Source: Paenibacillus sonchi (GTDB taxonomy: Bacteria > Bacillota > Bacilli > Paenibacillales > Paenibacillaceae). From it: a stretch of 64,000 nt of DNA. The stretch spans positions 4,216,001 through 4,280,000 of the forward strand of contig NZ_CP068595.1 in the NCBI RefSeq assembly GCF_016772475.1, in the 5' to 3' direction. This document shows, in pieces, positions 18,745 through 28,211 of this stretch. Below the pieces are notes generated by a model. It was not told the origin of the DNA. It ran no database searches and saw only the letters and a list, made by a program, of their open reading frames with translations. Each line of letters opens with the position of its first letter. Position 1 is the stretch's first letter. Position numbers and translations under genes: made by a program.

Positions 18745-18776
18745 ATCTGCACGGCTGCCGGAAGGAGGGCAATTCT

Positions 18777-19592
18777 ATGAAAACCAAATTTACATCCAGA
18801 CTCGGAAATATACTGATGCTGGCCCTCGCAGCCTTCTGGCTGATCCCGCTGCTCTGGATGACGGTGACGGCGTTTCGTCCCCGTCATGCGGCGCTGTCGG
18901 GCCTGTTCTCGCTGGACTTCACTTTGGGCAACTTCGCAACGGTCTGGTCTGCCGCGCCTTTTGCCACTTATTATCTCAACACCATTCTGATTGTGGTATG
19001 CGTGTTTGCTGTGCAGATGCTGACGGCCAGCATGGCAGCCTTTGCCTTTGCCCGTATAGCCTTTGCCGGCAGCAGCATAGTGTTCCTGCTGTTTCTGGTG
19101 CAGATTATGATTCCCGCCGATGTGCTGATCTTCCCCAACTATAATGTCCTGAAGCAGTTGTCGCTGCTCGACACCAAGCTGGGCATTATGCTGCCGTTTC
19201 TGGCTTCGGCGTTCGGAATCTTTCTGCTGCGCCAGGTATTTAAGACGATCCCTGCCGAGCTGGAAGAGGCGGCGCTGATCGAGGGCTGCAGCCAATGGCA
19301 GGTGCTGTGGAAAATTTATTTCCCGCTGGCCCGGCCCACCTATGTGGCCTTCGCCCTCGTCTCGATCAGCTACCAGTGGAATAACTTTCTCTGGCCGCTG
19401 ATCATCACCAATTCGGTGGAGAACCGGCCGCTTACGGTGGGGCTGTCGATCTTTGCCCAATCGTTCGAGATTGGGGTGCAGTGGACGGAGGTCAGCGCCG
19501 CTACACTGCTGGTGATCACCCCGCTGCTGCTGATCTTCCTGGTGTTCCAGCGCCAGTTCATTGAGAGCTTCATGCATTCCGGTATTAAATAG
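18777..19592 (+). CDS. ugpE: ABC transporter permease, UgpE-like
   Basis: 271 residues with six membrane segments and the family EAA motif (EEAALIEGCSQWQVLWKIYF). It carries ITNSVENRPLTVGL and FAQSFEIGVQWTEVSAATLL, the usual second-permease pattern of the UgpE/MalG type. It starts at ATG 18777, just after a GAAGGAGGG site, and follows ugpA by 32 bases. It pairs with UgpA to make the heterodimeric channel of a carbohydrate or glycerol-3-phosphate importer. Confidence 0.87.
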   Translation: MKTKFTSRLGNILMLALAAFWLIPLLWMTVTAFRPRHAALSGLFSLDFTLGNFATVWSAAPFATYYLNTILIVVCVFAVQMLTASMAAFAFARIAFAGSSIVFLLFLVQIMIPADVLIFPNYNVLKQLSLLDTKLGIMLPFLASAFGIFLLRQVFKTIPAELEEAALIEGCSQWQVLWKIYFPLARPTYVAFALVSISYQWNNFLWPLIITNSVENRPLTVGLSIFAQSFEIGVQWTEVSAATLLVITPLLLIFLVFQRQFIESFMHSGIK

Positions 19593-19614
19593 AGCTGTTC
19601 AAGGAGGAGTTCGG

Positions 19615-20552
19615 ATGACGTCATTACAGGACTGTGCGGTCTCTACTTATGTCTACATCGGCCGTCCGCTGGCTGAGGCTATTGAATTACTGGCCGCTGA
19701 GGGCTGGAAGCACATTGAGATTATGTGCGAAGGCAGGCATGGGGAGCTGCTGGAATGGACGGCAGACCAATGGGCTTCACTGGCCCGCAAAGGCGGGGAC
19801 CTTGGCATCCGCTGGAGCATCCATGCGCCGATCACCGGCTGCAACCCGGCGGCAGCAGACGGGCAGCAGCGTGCGGAGGCCGAAACGCTGCTGCTGGATA
19901 CGCTGCGCGCTGCAGAGGTGCTGGGCTGCAGCTACGTGGTGCTGCATGCGGGCGAACTGCCTGCTGCGGGCACTGGGGGACAGCAGCGGAGCCCGGGGCG
20001 GCATCGCTGCCGGAAGAGGCAGCGGCCGAGGCAGGCGCTGGAGCGGCAGCCGTTGATCCGCGGGAAGCGGCCAAGGCGCGGGTGGTGCGTTTCCTCCAGC
20101 GGATACTGGCGGAGACCGCAGGCTCCGCGGCAGTTATCGCGCTGGAGAATGTTCCCCCGTACCCCGGGCTGCTGGGGACGGAGGTCACAGAGCTGCTGGA
20201 GCTGGCCGGGCGGGTGGATTCCTCCCGCATAGGCCTGGTGTTCGACAGCGGCCATGCCCTGATGGCAGGCAAGGAACGCTGCCTGCTGATGATGCAGCAG
20301 GCCATGCCCCGCCTGGTCGCGCTGCATCTCAGCGACAATGCCGCAGAGCAGGATGAGCACCTGGGGCTCGGCCAAGGCAAGGTGCCGCTGGAGGCGATGC
20401 TTGCCGGGCTGACGGCAGGCGGCTTCAAGGGCGCCTGGGTGCTTGAGCTGCGGCATCCCGGAGATCTGCTGCCGTCCGCAGCCAGACTTCACCATTTACG
20501 GAAGCAATACCAGGCTGTCTATGGCATTGAACCTGTCCCGGGAATAAGGTAG
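19615..20552 (+). CDS. Sugar phosphate isomerase/epimerase-like TIM-barrel protein (apparent frameshift)
   Basis: Xylose-isomerase-like TIM barrel (AP endonuclease family 2). Translation from ATG 19615, after AAGGAGGAG, gives a good N-terminal half with YIGRPLAEAIELLA, IEIMCEGR and VLHAGEL. The frame breaks at the G run 19975-19979; restoring one G joins the frame with VIALENVPPYPGLLG, GLVFDSGHALMAG and LHLSDNAAEQDEHLGLGQG, the metal ligands and the terminal helix. About 313 residues result. It is last in the ugp operon, so it may process the imported compound. The true substrate is unknown. Confidence 0.78.
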
Positions 20553-20604
20553 ACTTGATAGAGGAATGCATGTTCCAATATCAATAAAGCAGGTGTTACA
20601 CACA

Positions 20605-21530
20605 ATGAGTTCAGAACCAAAGGGCCGGGTAATGATCGTTGACGGAATGGCTCTGCTGTTCCGGGCTTTTTATGCGACCGCCTATGGCGGATATATCCGC
20701 AAGACCAAGGCCGGGCTGCCGACGAATGCGGTGTACGGGTTTTTGCAGTATTTTTTCGATGCGGTCAGCACGTTCGATCCTTCCCATGTAGTGTGCTGCT
20801 GGGATATGGGCAAGGGAACCTTCCGTACGGAGAAGTATGACGGCTACAAATCGAACCGGATTGATGCGCCGCTGGAGCTGATTCCGCAATTCAATCTGGT
20901 CAAAGAGGTCGTTGCCGAGCTTGGCGTGCCGAATATCGGTCTGGCAGGCTATGAAGCGGATGACTGCATCGGCACGCTGGCTTCGTGCTACAGCGGGGAA
21001 TCCGAGGTCTACATTCTGACCGGGGATCATGACATGCTGCAGCTGGTCAGCGACAGCGTAAAGGTCGTGATTATGAAAAAAGGCCGCTCCAATTACAAGG
21101 TCTACGATCCGGCGGAGCTGCTGGAGGAAAGAGGGCTCACCCCGGCCCAGGTAATTGACCTGAAGGGTTTCATGGGCGATACCAGCGACAACTACCCGGG
21201 GTGCGCGGCATCGGGGAAAAGACGGCGCTCAAGCTGCTGAGTGAATACGGCACCGTGGAAGGCGTGATCGAGAATCTTCACCTGCTGCCCAAAGGGGTGC
21301 GGGCCAAAATCGAAGCCGACCTCGACATGCTCCATCTGTCCCGCGAGCTGGCCGAAATCCGCTGCGATGTGCCGGTGGTCTGTACGCTTACAGAATGCCT
21401 GTGGGAGCTGCAGCGGGAGAAAGCCGCACGCAAATTCCAGGAGCTGGAGTTCGGCAGCCTGATGCATCTTGTCGGCCCGCTGAAGGATGAACAGGGGATT
21501 GTGCAGATTGAGCTGGGGGATCTGGGTTAA
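20605..21530 (+). CDS. 5'-3' exonuclease (flap endonuclease-like, apparent frameshift)
   Basis: FEN1/PolI-N family nuclease. The N-terminal PIN-like part shows MIVDGMALLFRAFYA, a metal-binding YEADDCIGTLA and TGDHDMLQLV; the 5'-3' exonuclease helix-hairpin-helix follows. Translation stops after GDTSDNYPG, but restoring a G in the run 21198-21201 gives the next HhH motif VRGIGEKTALKLLSEYG and a normal C-terminus at TAA. About 308 residues in all. It is a stand-alone YpcP-type exonuclease, probably for RNA-primer removal. The start at 20605 is chosen over 20566 on comparison with usual N-terminal length, and is uncertain. Confidence 0.82.
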
Positions 21531-21591
21531 GACCAGATTCTCTGTTCAGCAGGCCTATAATACTGACAACATATCACCGGATTACGCAGAA

Positions 21592-21630
21592 GCGCTTCCT
21601 GAGCCGACAACGGCAGGGAAGCGTTTTTTT
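21592..21630 (+). terminator. Rho-independent terminator after the exonuclease gene
   Basis: CGCTTCCTG pairs with CAGGGAAGCG, with a short loop, followed by seven T residues (21624-21630). It insulates the next gene. Confidence 0.85.
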
Positions 21631-21721
21631 GTTGTTGACGGATGCAAAGCAAGCCCTTTATAATGTTAATATAATTATTAAGTAGTTAATAAATATATTA
21701 ATTGTGGGAGGCGGCATAGAA

Positions 21722-23218
21722 ATGGCTCAGCGTGTTGTGCTTCATACGGATATCCGCAAGGGAACGATTAACCGGAATATTTATGGTCATTTTTCCGAGC
21801 ATTTAGGACGTTGCATTTATGAAGGCATCTGGGTAGGGGAGGACTCTCCGATTCCGAACACTAAGGGCATCCGCAATGATGTTGTGGAAGCGCTTAAGGA
21901 GATCAAGGTGCCGGTGCTGCGCTGGCCGGGCGGCTGTTTTGCCGATGAATATCACTGGAAGGACGGCATCGGAGCGCGCGAAGGCCGCAAACGGATGATT
22001 AATACGCACTGGGGCGGCACGGTGGAGAACAACCATTTTGGAACGCATGAATTCATGGAGCTGTGCGCCATGCTGGAATGTGAACCGTACATCAACGGCA
22101 ATGTGGGCAGCGGAACGGTGCAGGAAATGTCAGAATGGGTGGAATACCTGACCTTTAACGGTGTATCCCCGATGGCTGAGCTGCGGGCCAAGAACGGCCG
22201 GGAAGAGGCTTGGGCTGTGAAGTATTTTGGCGTGGGTAACGAAAACTGGGGCTGCGGAGGAAATATGCGTCCGGAATATTACGCTGACTTGTACCGCCAA
22301 TACCAGACGTATGTGCGCAACTACGGGGACAACCGGATTCACCGGATCGCCTGCGGCCCGAATGCGGATGATTATCAATGGATGGAAGTGCTGATGCGCG
22401 AAGCCACGCGGTTCATGGACTCCATCACGCTGCATTACTACACCGTTCCCGGCGCTACTTGGGAGCAGAAGGGTGCGGCTACCGGTTTTGATACTGCAGA
22501 ATATTTCACCACTCTGGAAAAAGCGCTGCGCATGGAAGAGCTGGTCACCCGCCACAGCGTCATTATGGACAAGTATGATCCGGAGAAAAGAGTCGGCCTG
22601 ATCGTCGATGAATGGGGAACCTGGTATGATGTGGAGCCGGGCACGAACCCGGGGTTCCTGTACCAGCAGAACTCGATCCGCGATGCGCTGGTTGCCGGAC
22701 TGACGCTGAATATTTTCCACAAGCACAGCGACCGTGTGCGGATGGCGAACATTGCCCAGACCATTAACGTGCTGCAGGCCGTCATCCTTACCGAAGGCGA
22801 AAAAATGCTGCTGACTCCGACCTATCATGTATTCAATATGTACAAGGTGCATCAGGATGCCGAGCTGCTGGATCTGACGCTGGACAGCGGGTCTTACAGC
22901 TTTGACGGCAAGGAGATCCCGGAAGTATCGGCTTCGGCTTCGGTAACGGCCGAGGGTGTGATTCATGTCAGCCTGTGCAACCTGAATCATGCGTCTGCGG
23001 CTGTGCTTCCGCTGGAGCTGCGCGGCCTTGCCGGCCAAGCGGTGGATATTGCCGGCACTACGCTTGCCGGGGCAACCATTGATGCCCATAACTCGTTCAG
23101 CGAACCGGAAGCGGTTGTTCCGCAGCCGTTCACAGCCTTTAAGCTGGAAGGGGATACTGTTACTGTCGAGCTGCCAGCCATGTCGGTAACAGTACTGGAA
23201 ATTACACCGAAAGCTTGA
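21722..23218 (+). CDS. abfA: Alpha-L-arabinofuranosidase, GH51
   Basis: 498 residues with no signal peptide, so cytoplasmic. The GH51 acid/base glutamate is in [12 protein letters not shown] and the nucleophile glutamate in [23 protein letters not shown] is another family landmark. It removes arabinofuranosyl residues from short arabino-oligosaccharides. ATG 21722 is preferred to GTG 21704, because GGGAGGCGG lies between them at the right spacing. The promoter region is unusually AT-rich with a TTAATA-N4-TATTAA repeat, resembling the region in front of the arsR-type gene. Confidence 0.9.
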   Translation: MAQRVVLHTDIRKGTINRNIYGHFSEHLGRCIYEGIWVGEDSPIPNTKGIRNDVVEALKEIKVPVLRWPGGCFADEYHWKDGIGAREGRKRMINTHWGGTVENNHFGTHEFMELCAMLECEPYINGNVGSGTVQEMSEWVEYLTFNGVSPMAELRAKNGREEAWAVKYFGVGNENWGCGGNMRPEYYADLYRQYQTYVRNYGDNRIHRIACGPNADDYQWMEVLMREATRFMDSITLHYYTVPGATWEQKGAATGFDTAEYFTTLEKALRMEELVTRHSVIMDKYDPEKRVGLIVDEWGTWYDVEPGTNPGFLYQQNSIRDALVAGLTLNIFHKHSDRVRMANIAQTINVLQAVILTEGEKMLLTPTYHVFNMYKVHQDAELLDLTLDSGSYSFDGKEIPEVSASASVTAEGVIHVSLCNLNHASAAVLPLELRGLAGQAVDIAGTTLAGATIDAHNSFSEPEAVVPQPFTAFKLEGDTVTVELPAMSVTVLEITPKA

Positions 23219-23234
23219 ATAAAGGAGAACCGCT

Positions 23235-23522
23235 ATGGCCACAACCTCTGCCTGCAAAGGCTGCCGGGAAGATTATAAGGTCACGGAAGCGCAGATCGCC
23301 CGTATACTGGCGTCATCGATGTTCAATGAAGGCAACACCGCGTCAGATCAGGTGTATGCGGAACGGATCGCACTTTGCAATACCTGCCCCAAGCTCCAGG
23401 ATGGGGTGACCTGCACCGCCTGCGGCTGCATCATCCCGGTTGTTGCCCGGCTGAAGGCGCGCGGCTGTCCGCTTCCCGGCGGCGGCCTGTGGCAGCCGGT
23501 TAACGGCTCCAAAATCAACTGA
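23235..23522 (+). CDS. DUF6171 family protein
   Basis: A 95-residue protein with a cysteine-rich layout: SACKGCREDY at the N-terminus, LCNTCPKLQ, and VTCTACGCIIPV. These pairs probably form small zinc-binding or metal-binding knuckles. Paenibacillus and Clostridium have short proteins of this type of unknown function. It follows the GH51 gene by 16 bases with an AAAGGAG site, so is likely cotranscribed. Confidence 0.7.
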   Translation: MATTSACKGCREDYKVTEAQIARILASSMFNEGNTASDQVYAERIALCNTCPKLQDGVTCTACGCIIPVVARLKARGCPLPGGGLWQPVNGSKIN

Positions 23523-23580
23523 TCCACTATGAAGACCACAGAACAGATTTCAAATTCTATCTGTTCTTGTATAACCGAGA

Positions 23581-23631
23581 ATCCCCGATCCTCCACTGGC
23601 TTGATCCGCAGCGGAAGATCGGGGATCTTTC
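23581..23631. terminator. Hairpin terminator between convergent genes
   Basis: ATCCCCGATC (23581-23590) pairs with GATCGGGGAT (23618-23627), followed by CTTTC on the + strand. It stands between the DUF6171 gene and the oppositely oriented ArsR-type gene and could serve both. Confidence 0.7.
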
Positions 23632-23657
23632 ATTGCAACCCTCTGATGGAGCCCGGT

Positions 23658-24605
23658 TTAAGGCGTTCCGGCAGCGTCGGGACTGTCGGATAAGCCGGAT
23701 ATTTCCGTATAGAACAGTTCAACCAGCATGTCCTGGTTATAGTTGCCGAATCCTTTGCCGAACAGGGTCAGCCCGCCGATATGCTCGGCATCCTCCTCCA
23801 CGGACAGTCTGAACGTCCACTGCTTGCTGCGGATGTCCACTTGATCCAGCGTAACCCCGGACAGCTTTTGCCCATCCATGAAGGTCCCCTTGGGGGTAAC
23901 CCGCAGCTGCTTGAGCAACCCGTATTGGTTCGTGAGTGCGGGCCACCAGGACGGCGTATATTTGCCTCTGCTGTCTCCGTAATCTCCGGGGCTGGTCCAG
24001 AAGCCCAGCTTCGTTCCGTTCAAGGTAAAGGTGATATCCGAAGGCCAGTTGTTATTGATGGACGGGGCCTCAGAGGCGATTTCCATTGTAATGACAAGCT
24101 CCTCCGGCTGCTCGCTGGACAGGAGGAAGTTGGGGATTTTGTATTCGACATAACCTTTGCCGAACCAGAGGATGCCTGCATTCATCCGCTCCAGATCCCA
24201 GAAGTAGCGCGGGTCGTCGAAATTGCCGATGACCTTCTCTGCCGTTGCCAGACCGCAGGTCGGTTCGATCTGAAAGTCGGAGTAGAGGCCGACTGGTATC
24301 TCTTTGCGGTGGCTTTTGCGTTCCGCCGGGGCTTGAGCGGGGAAAATGATCTCTGCGCCTTCAGCTGCCAGCGTGCAGATTTTTTGCAAACCGCTCCGCC
24401 CGGGAGCCATATGTGTCCGGATCAGCCCGGCCGCCTCCAGCTTGCGGACATGCATCGTCATGATCGCGCTGCTGAGCTGGGCTGCCGCTGCCAGCTCCTT
24501 GACATTCATCGGCTGAACGGCGAGCAGGCGGAGCATGCGGAGGCGCACGGCGCTCGATAAAGCTTCGTAGACAGGCAGGGATTCTTCGGTAAGATCCAGT
24601 TTCAT
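23658..24605 (-). CDS. ArsR-family regulator with a large C-terminal domain
   Basis: 315 residues. The N-terminal 85 residues form an ArsR-type winged helix: VYEALSSAVRLRMLRLLAVQ, the recognition helix AQLSSAIMTMHVRKLE and the wing. The remaining 220 residues are an all-beta-looking domain with conserved Trp and Gly (WGFGKGYVEYKIP-like, FTLNGTKLGFWTSPGDYGD, WWPALTNQYG) that I do not recognise as a known ligand-binding fold. It is far longer than classical ArsR (about 110 residues). Such fused ArsR proteins occur beside glycosidase genes in Paenibacillus. The convergent arabinofuranosidase gene suggests sugar control, which is unproven. Confidence 0.7.
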   Translation of the reverse strand: MKLDLTEESLPVYEALSSAVRLRMLRLLAVQPMNVKELAAAAQLSSAIMTMHVRKLEAAGLIRTHMAPGRSGLQKICTLAAEGAEIIFPAQAPAERKSHRKEIPVGLYSDFQIEPTCGLATAEKVIGNFDDPRYFWDLERMNAGILWFGKGYVEYKIPNFLLSSEQPEELVITMEIASEAPSINNNWPSDITFTLNGTKLGFWTSPGDYGDSRGKYTPSWWPALTNQYGLLKQLRVTPKGTFMDGQKLSGVTLDQVDIRSKQWTFRLSVEEDAEHIGGLTLFGKGFGNYNQDMLVELFYTEISGLSDSPDAAGTP

Positions 24606-24624
24606 AGGACAGCCTCCGGGTACA

Positions 24625-24672
24625 GGTTAATAAAATAAGGGGACGGCAAAGCCGTTACTGCTTGTATAGTTA
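24625..24672. repeat. Partial copy of the dispersed intergenic element
   Basis: GGACGGCAAAGCCGTTACTGC-TTG resembles the 3' half of the element after the aminotransferase (GGACGGTGTAGCCGTTTCTG-CTTG at 2581). It lies in the promoter region of the ArsR-type gene. Identity is by eye only. Confidence 0.4.
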
Positions 24673-24793
24673 ACAATTATATTATTCAAATGAGGTTCTT
24701 ACAAGCTTCTTGCCGTTCATGGACACCTCCACTTTTATCACAGACACGCTTATGCCATGTCCGCTATGATGTACAGGATGAATTAGCGATGAA

Positions 24794-24957
24794 ACAAGGT
24801 GCCTTTGATTCACATCAAGGGATAACAGGGAATCGGGTGCAACTCCCGAGCGGTCCCGCCACTGTAAGGAAGAGCCAGCTTTCAACAGGTCACTCGGTTG
24901 CTCCGGGGAAGACGAAGGCCAGCGATGATCCCGAGCCAGGAGACCTACCTTGTTTGC
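24794..24957 (+). promoter_or_regulatory. Cobalamin (AdoCbl) riboswitch
   Basis: Contains a conserved B12-element core: GAATCGGGTGCAACTCCCGA, CGGTCCCGCCACTGTAA and the B12 box near its 3' end, AGCCAGGAGACCTACC. It stands upstream of the cbiM gene and a strong terminator at 25074, a typical arrangement for B12-repressed cobalt import and cobalamin synthesis. High adenosylcobalamin would favour termination. Confidence 0.95.
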
Positions 24958-25073
24958 GCACACACGACTCTACGCGGATAGGAGCGGTGTACGAATGGGT
25001 TGAGAGATAAGGGTGTGCCGCTAATTTTGGCGGGTAAGCAGCCTTTTCTTTGTGATCCGGATACGTACATGAT

Positions 25074-25101
25074 ACTCCCGCCCCCAGGGGCGGGAGTTTT
25101 T
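25074..25101 (+). terminator. Expression-platform terminator of the cobalamin riboswitch
   Basis: ACTCCCGCCCC and GGGGCGGGAGT make an 11-bp stem with a 2-base loop, followed by TTTTT. It lies about 115 bases after the B12 box and 42 bases before cbiM. Confidence 0.85.
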
Positions 25102-25142
25102 GGTTTGACGCCGCACACGAAAATCAAATAGGAGGTGCAAGG

Positions 25143-25910
25143 ATGAACAAACGGAGCTATTGGCGTTTCACGGCACTGGTCGGCGTATTTGCCGTTTATC
25201 TTCTGCTGAATGAGCCGGGAACGGCGGAAGCAATGCACATTATGGAGGGATTTTTACCGGTTGGCTGGGCGGTGTTCTGGTGGGCGGCTTTTCTGCCGTT
25301 CTTTTTCCTGGGCGTCCGCAGGCTCACAAGGATGACCCGGGACAACCCGGAGCTGAAGCTGCTGCTGGGTTTATCCGGAGCGTTCACCTTTGTGCTCTCA
25401 GCGCTCAAAATGCCCTCGGTAACCGGAAGCAGCTCTCATCCGACGGGGACGGGCCTTGGCGCAGTGATGCTGGGTCCGCTGCCGATGAGCGTGACCGGTT
25501 CCATTGTGCTGCTGTTCCAGGCGCTGCTGCTGGCGCACGGTGGAGTCACCACTTTAGGCGCGAACGCCTTCTCCATGGCAGTGGCCGGGCCTTTTGCCGG
25601 TTATGCGGTCTATAAGCTGATTATGAAGCTGGGCGAACGCGAAAAGCTGGCGGTATTCTTCGCGGCTGCGGTAGCGGATCTGATGACCTATGTGGTCACT
25701 TCCGTTCAGCTTGCGGTGGCTTTTCCGTCTGCGGATGGCGGTGTGCTGGCTTCCATGGTGAAATTCAGCGGTATTTTTGCCGTGACCCAGATTCCGCTGG
25801 CGGTCAGCGAGGGGCTGTTGACAGTGCTGCTATGGAACTGGCTGAAGGCCTACAGTCCACAGGAGCTGTCCCTGCTTAAACGGGGAGCCAAGGGAGGAAA
25901 TACACTGTGA
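25143..25910 (+). CDS. cbiM: Cobalt ECF transporter substrate-binding component CbiM
   Basis: 255 residues with a signal-like N-terminus and then the conserved metal-binding MHIMEGFLPVGWAVFWW right at the mature N-terminus; its His-2 equivalent coordinates cobalt in the family. Multi-pass membrane segments carry LSGAFTFVLSALKMPSVTGS, SSHPTGTGLG and GPLPM. It is the S component of a cobalt-specific ECF transporter. It opens the operon below the B12 riboswitch, has a GGAGGTG ribosome site, and overlaps cbiN by 4 bases. Confidence 0.95.
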   Translation: MNKRSYWRFTALVGVFAVYLLLNEPGTAEAMHIMEGFLPVGWAVFWWAAFLPFFFLGVRRLTRMTRDNPELKLLLGLSGAFTFVLSALKMPSVTGSSSHPTGTGLGAVMLGPLPMSVTGSIVLLFQALLLAHGGVTTLGANAFSMAVAGPFAGYAVYKLIMKLGEREKLAVFFAAAVADLMTYVVTSVQLAVAFPSADGGVLASMVKFSGIFAVTQIPLAVSEGLLTVLLWNWLKAYSPQELSLLKRGAKGGNTL

Positions 25911-26209
25911 AGATAAAGAACAAATGGAAAAACCTGCTGATGCTGCTCGCGGTGGTTCTGCTGGTGGTCCTGCCGCTGCTGTTCGTGAACGGAGAGTTCG
26001 GCGGAGCCGATGATGCGGCAGAAGGTGCAATTACAGAGATTGACCCTGCATATAAGCCCTGGTTCAAGCCGCTGGCTGAGCTGCCGGGTGAAACGGAGAG
26101 CATGTTATTCGCGCTGCAGGCGGCTATCGGCGCAGGGGTGATCGGCTATACGTTGGGTCTTTTGAAGGGAAGACAGGGCCGGCAGAAGCTGAATGATCAG
26201 AAGAATTGA
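25907..26209 (+). CDS. cbiN: Cobalt ECF transporter accessory component CbiN
   Basis: 100 residues starting at GTG 25907 inside the last codon of cbiM. Two membrane segments flank an extracytoplasmic loop with GEFGGADDAAEGAITEIDPAY-type acidic residues and YKPWFKPL, the hallmarks of CbiN. CbiN assists CbiM in metal uptake. The second membrane segment is followed by a short basic tail. It overlaps cbiQ. Confidence 0.92.
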   Translation: MKIKNKWKNLLMLLAVVLLVVLPLLFVNGEFGGADDAAEGAITEIDPAYKPWFKPLAELPGETESMLFALQAAIGAGVIGYTLGLLKGRQGRQKLNDQKN

Positions 26210-26984
26210 TGTTATATCCTGCAGCAATGCCCTGAGCCAAGTGTCCCCGATGTGGAAAAGCCTCTTCGCAGCCGTCATGTTCGCCCTTGCTTATGTGCTG
26301 CATCCGGCCCTTCAGGTTCTCATTACGCTGTGGCTGATGCTGTGGTGCCTGCAATATGCCAAAATCCCGCCGCGCGCCTACGGGCAGTTGTTTGGCACTG
26401 CGCTGTTGTTCTACGGCCTCAGCCTGCCGGCACTGCTGGTGGAGCTGGGCCGTCCGGCAGCCGGGGAGGCCGCCCTGTACCTGCGGATTCCGGGCACAGC
26501 CCAGTTTCTGTACATAACCCGGGCAGGAGGCGTGCGGGCAGCGCTGCTGCTGGCCCGGATATCGGCCTGTCTGGCCTGCTGCCTGTTCATCATGCTGACC
26601 ACGCCGTTCGGCGAGCTGCTGCAGGTGCTCCGCAGGCTGCGGATGCCGCAGATCGTGCTGGAGCTGATGCTGGTCATGTACCGGTTCCTGTTCCTGCTGG
26701 ACGATGCCGCCCATGGCCTGCTGCTGGCCCGGCGGCTGCGCGGAGGCCGCAGGGGCTTCAGATTCAAGCTGCGGGAGGCTGCAGGTATGGCGGCGTCATT
26801 GTTCGCAAACACCATGCACCGCTACTATGGGCTGTCGCAGGGGCTTGCTGCGCGGGGGTTTACCGGGGAGATTCTATTACCCCCGTATGTGAGGCGGAAA
26901 GTGCCCCGAAGGTTTGCCTTTGAGGCGTATGCGGGAATCGTCCTGCTGGCGGCGGCACAGCTGTGGATGCTGTGGACAAGATGA
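26193..26984 (+). CDS. cbiQ: Cobalt ECF transporter transmembrane component CbiQ
   Basis: 263 residues with several membrane spans and a start MIRRID typical for CbiQ. The two coupling motifs of ECF T components are visible in the C-terminal half: AARRLRGG-type (ARRLRGGRRG) and AARGFTG (LAARGFTGEI). It couples the CbiO ATPase to CbiM/CbiN. It begins inside the end of cbiN and is followed by cbiO in 62 bases. Confidence 0.92.
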   Translation: MIRRIDVISCSNALSQVSPMWKSLFAAVMFALAYVLHPALQVLITLWLMLWCLQYAKIPPRAYGQLFGTALLFYGLSLPALLVELGRPAAGEAALYLRIPGTAQFLYITRAGGVRAALLLARISACLACCLFIMLTTPFGELLQVLRRLRMPQIVLELMLVMYRFLFLLDDAAHGLLLARRLRGGRRGFRFKLREAAGMAASLFANTMHRYYGLSQGLAARGFTGEILLPPYVRRKVPRRFAFEAYAGIVLLAAAQLWMLWTR

Positions 26985-27045
26985 GAATGGCAGGAATCAA
27001 TGCAGTGAAAAGCCTGGAAACAGAACTGCTGAAGAAGGAGACAGC

Positions 27046-27951
27046 GTGGAGATGGATTACATTTTAGCCTTCGAGGATGCCGTATTTCATTATCCGGACA
27101 CGGTGGAGCCAGCGCTCCGGGGGCTGACTGCAGCGATTCCCGGAGGCTGCAAAACAGCCCTGCTTGGACATAACGGCTCCGGCAAATCAACCTTGTTCCT
27201 GCATGCGGTTGGCCTGCTGCGGCCGCAAAAGGGAAGGGTTCTGCAAGCGGGACTGCCTGTATCCTATACCAAAAAGGAGCTTGCCGCTCTGCGGCGCAGA
27301 GTCGGGCTGGTCTTTCAGGACCCTGAGCAGCAGCTCATTTTGAGTACTCCGCTGGAGGATATCTCTTTTGGGCTGCGGGGCACCGGCATGCCAGAGACAG
27401 AAATAGCGGCGCGGTGCGCTGCGGTGCTAGAGCTGCTTGACCTTGCCGCGCTGAAGGATAAACCGGTTCATCAGCTCAGCCTGGGCCAGAAAAAGCGTAC
27501 CGCGCTCGCAGGTGTGATGGCAATGGAGCCGGAGCTCATCTTGCTCGATGAGCCAACCTCCTATCTGGACCCGCTGTCGGAGGCGCAGCTTCTGGATGGC
27601 CTGGACAGCATACACCGTAAGGGTACAACTGTGGTGATGGCTACGCATGATATGAATCTCGCCTACCGCTGGGCGGACTGGATCATTGTCCTCGATCAGG
27701 GCGTCTGCCGGGCTGCCGGAGCGCCGGAGGCTATTTTTGCCGGCGGGGAGCTGCTGCAGGCGATGGGCCTGGCGCTTCCGCTGCTGGCTGAGCTATGGCA
27801 CAGCCTGCCTCCGCGCGTAACGGCGGGGCACGCAGCTCCCCGGAGTGCGGAGGAGTTCAAGGCGGTGCTGAGCAGTCTGCTGGGCGAAGGTCCGGGGAGA
27901 GATAAGGGGAAGCTGGTCGTCAGCAATAGTAGAGTAGAACTCACTTTTTAG
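27046..27951 (+). CDS. cbiO: Cobalt ECF transporter ATP-binding protein CbiO
   Basis: 301 residues. Walker A GHNGSGKST, Q loop VFQDPEQQ, signature LSLGQKKR, Walker B LILLDEPTSYLDP and the switch histidine ATHDMNL are all present. A 60-residue C-terminal extension after ALPLLAELW is common in CbiO. GTG 27046 lies 5 bases and ATG 27052 lies 11 bases from the GAAGGAG site; GTG is preferred, ATG is possible. The frame is open upstream, but without a ribosome site. Confidence 0.94.
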   Translation: MEMDYILAFEDAVFHYPDTVEPALRGLTAAIPGGCKTALLGHNGSGKSTLFLHAVGLLRPQKGRVLQAGLPVSYTKKELAALRRRVGLVFQDPEQQLILSTPLEDISFGLRGTGMPETEIAARCAAVLELLDLAALKDKPVHQLSLGQKKRTALAGVMAMEPELILLDEPTSYLDPLSEAQLLDGLDSIHRKGTTVVMATHDMNLAYRWADWIIVLDQGVCRAAGAPEAIFAGGELLQAMGLALPLLAELWHSLPPRVTAGHAAPRSAEEFKAVLSSLLGEGPGRDKGKLVVSNSRVELTF

Positions 27952-28211
27952 TGTTGGACGCTTAGAGGGTAAGTGCATTTGCTGCAGTTAAAATGAGGTG
28001 CAAACCCGCATTTTTAAAAGTAAATGTAATCTGTACAGTTAAATAGCGGTTTGGGCCTCTTTAGCTGAAATACGGTCCCTTTAAGTGTACAGTGTGCAAT
28101 TAAATCGGTTTCAGCGCAAAAATAGGACTCTTTAGTTGCATCAAATACAGTTAGAGCATGAGCATCAATTTAGAGTCAGCGTTGGAGTTACACGCGAACG
28201 GGGGAACATGA
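27952..28211. repeat. AT-rich intergenic stretch with repeated CAGTTAAA/CAAATACAGTTA motifs
   Basis: The 260-base gap between cbiO and cbiH holds several copies of a short motif: GCAGTTAAAA, TACAGTTAAA, GCAATTAAA and CATCAAATACAGTTAG. A related set is found at 61905-62160. No gene, promoter or strong terminator is seen. Transcription from the riboswitch must cross it if the whole operon is one transcript. Confidence 0.4.

Noticed and set aside
28100..28211. Own promoter for cbiH
   Set aside because: No convincing -35/-10 pair with correct spacing; short motifs match the repeat family.
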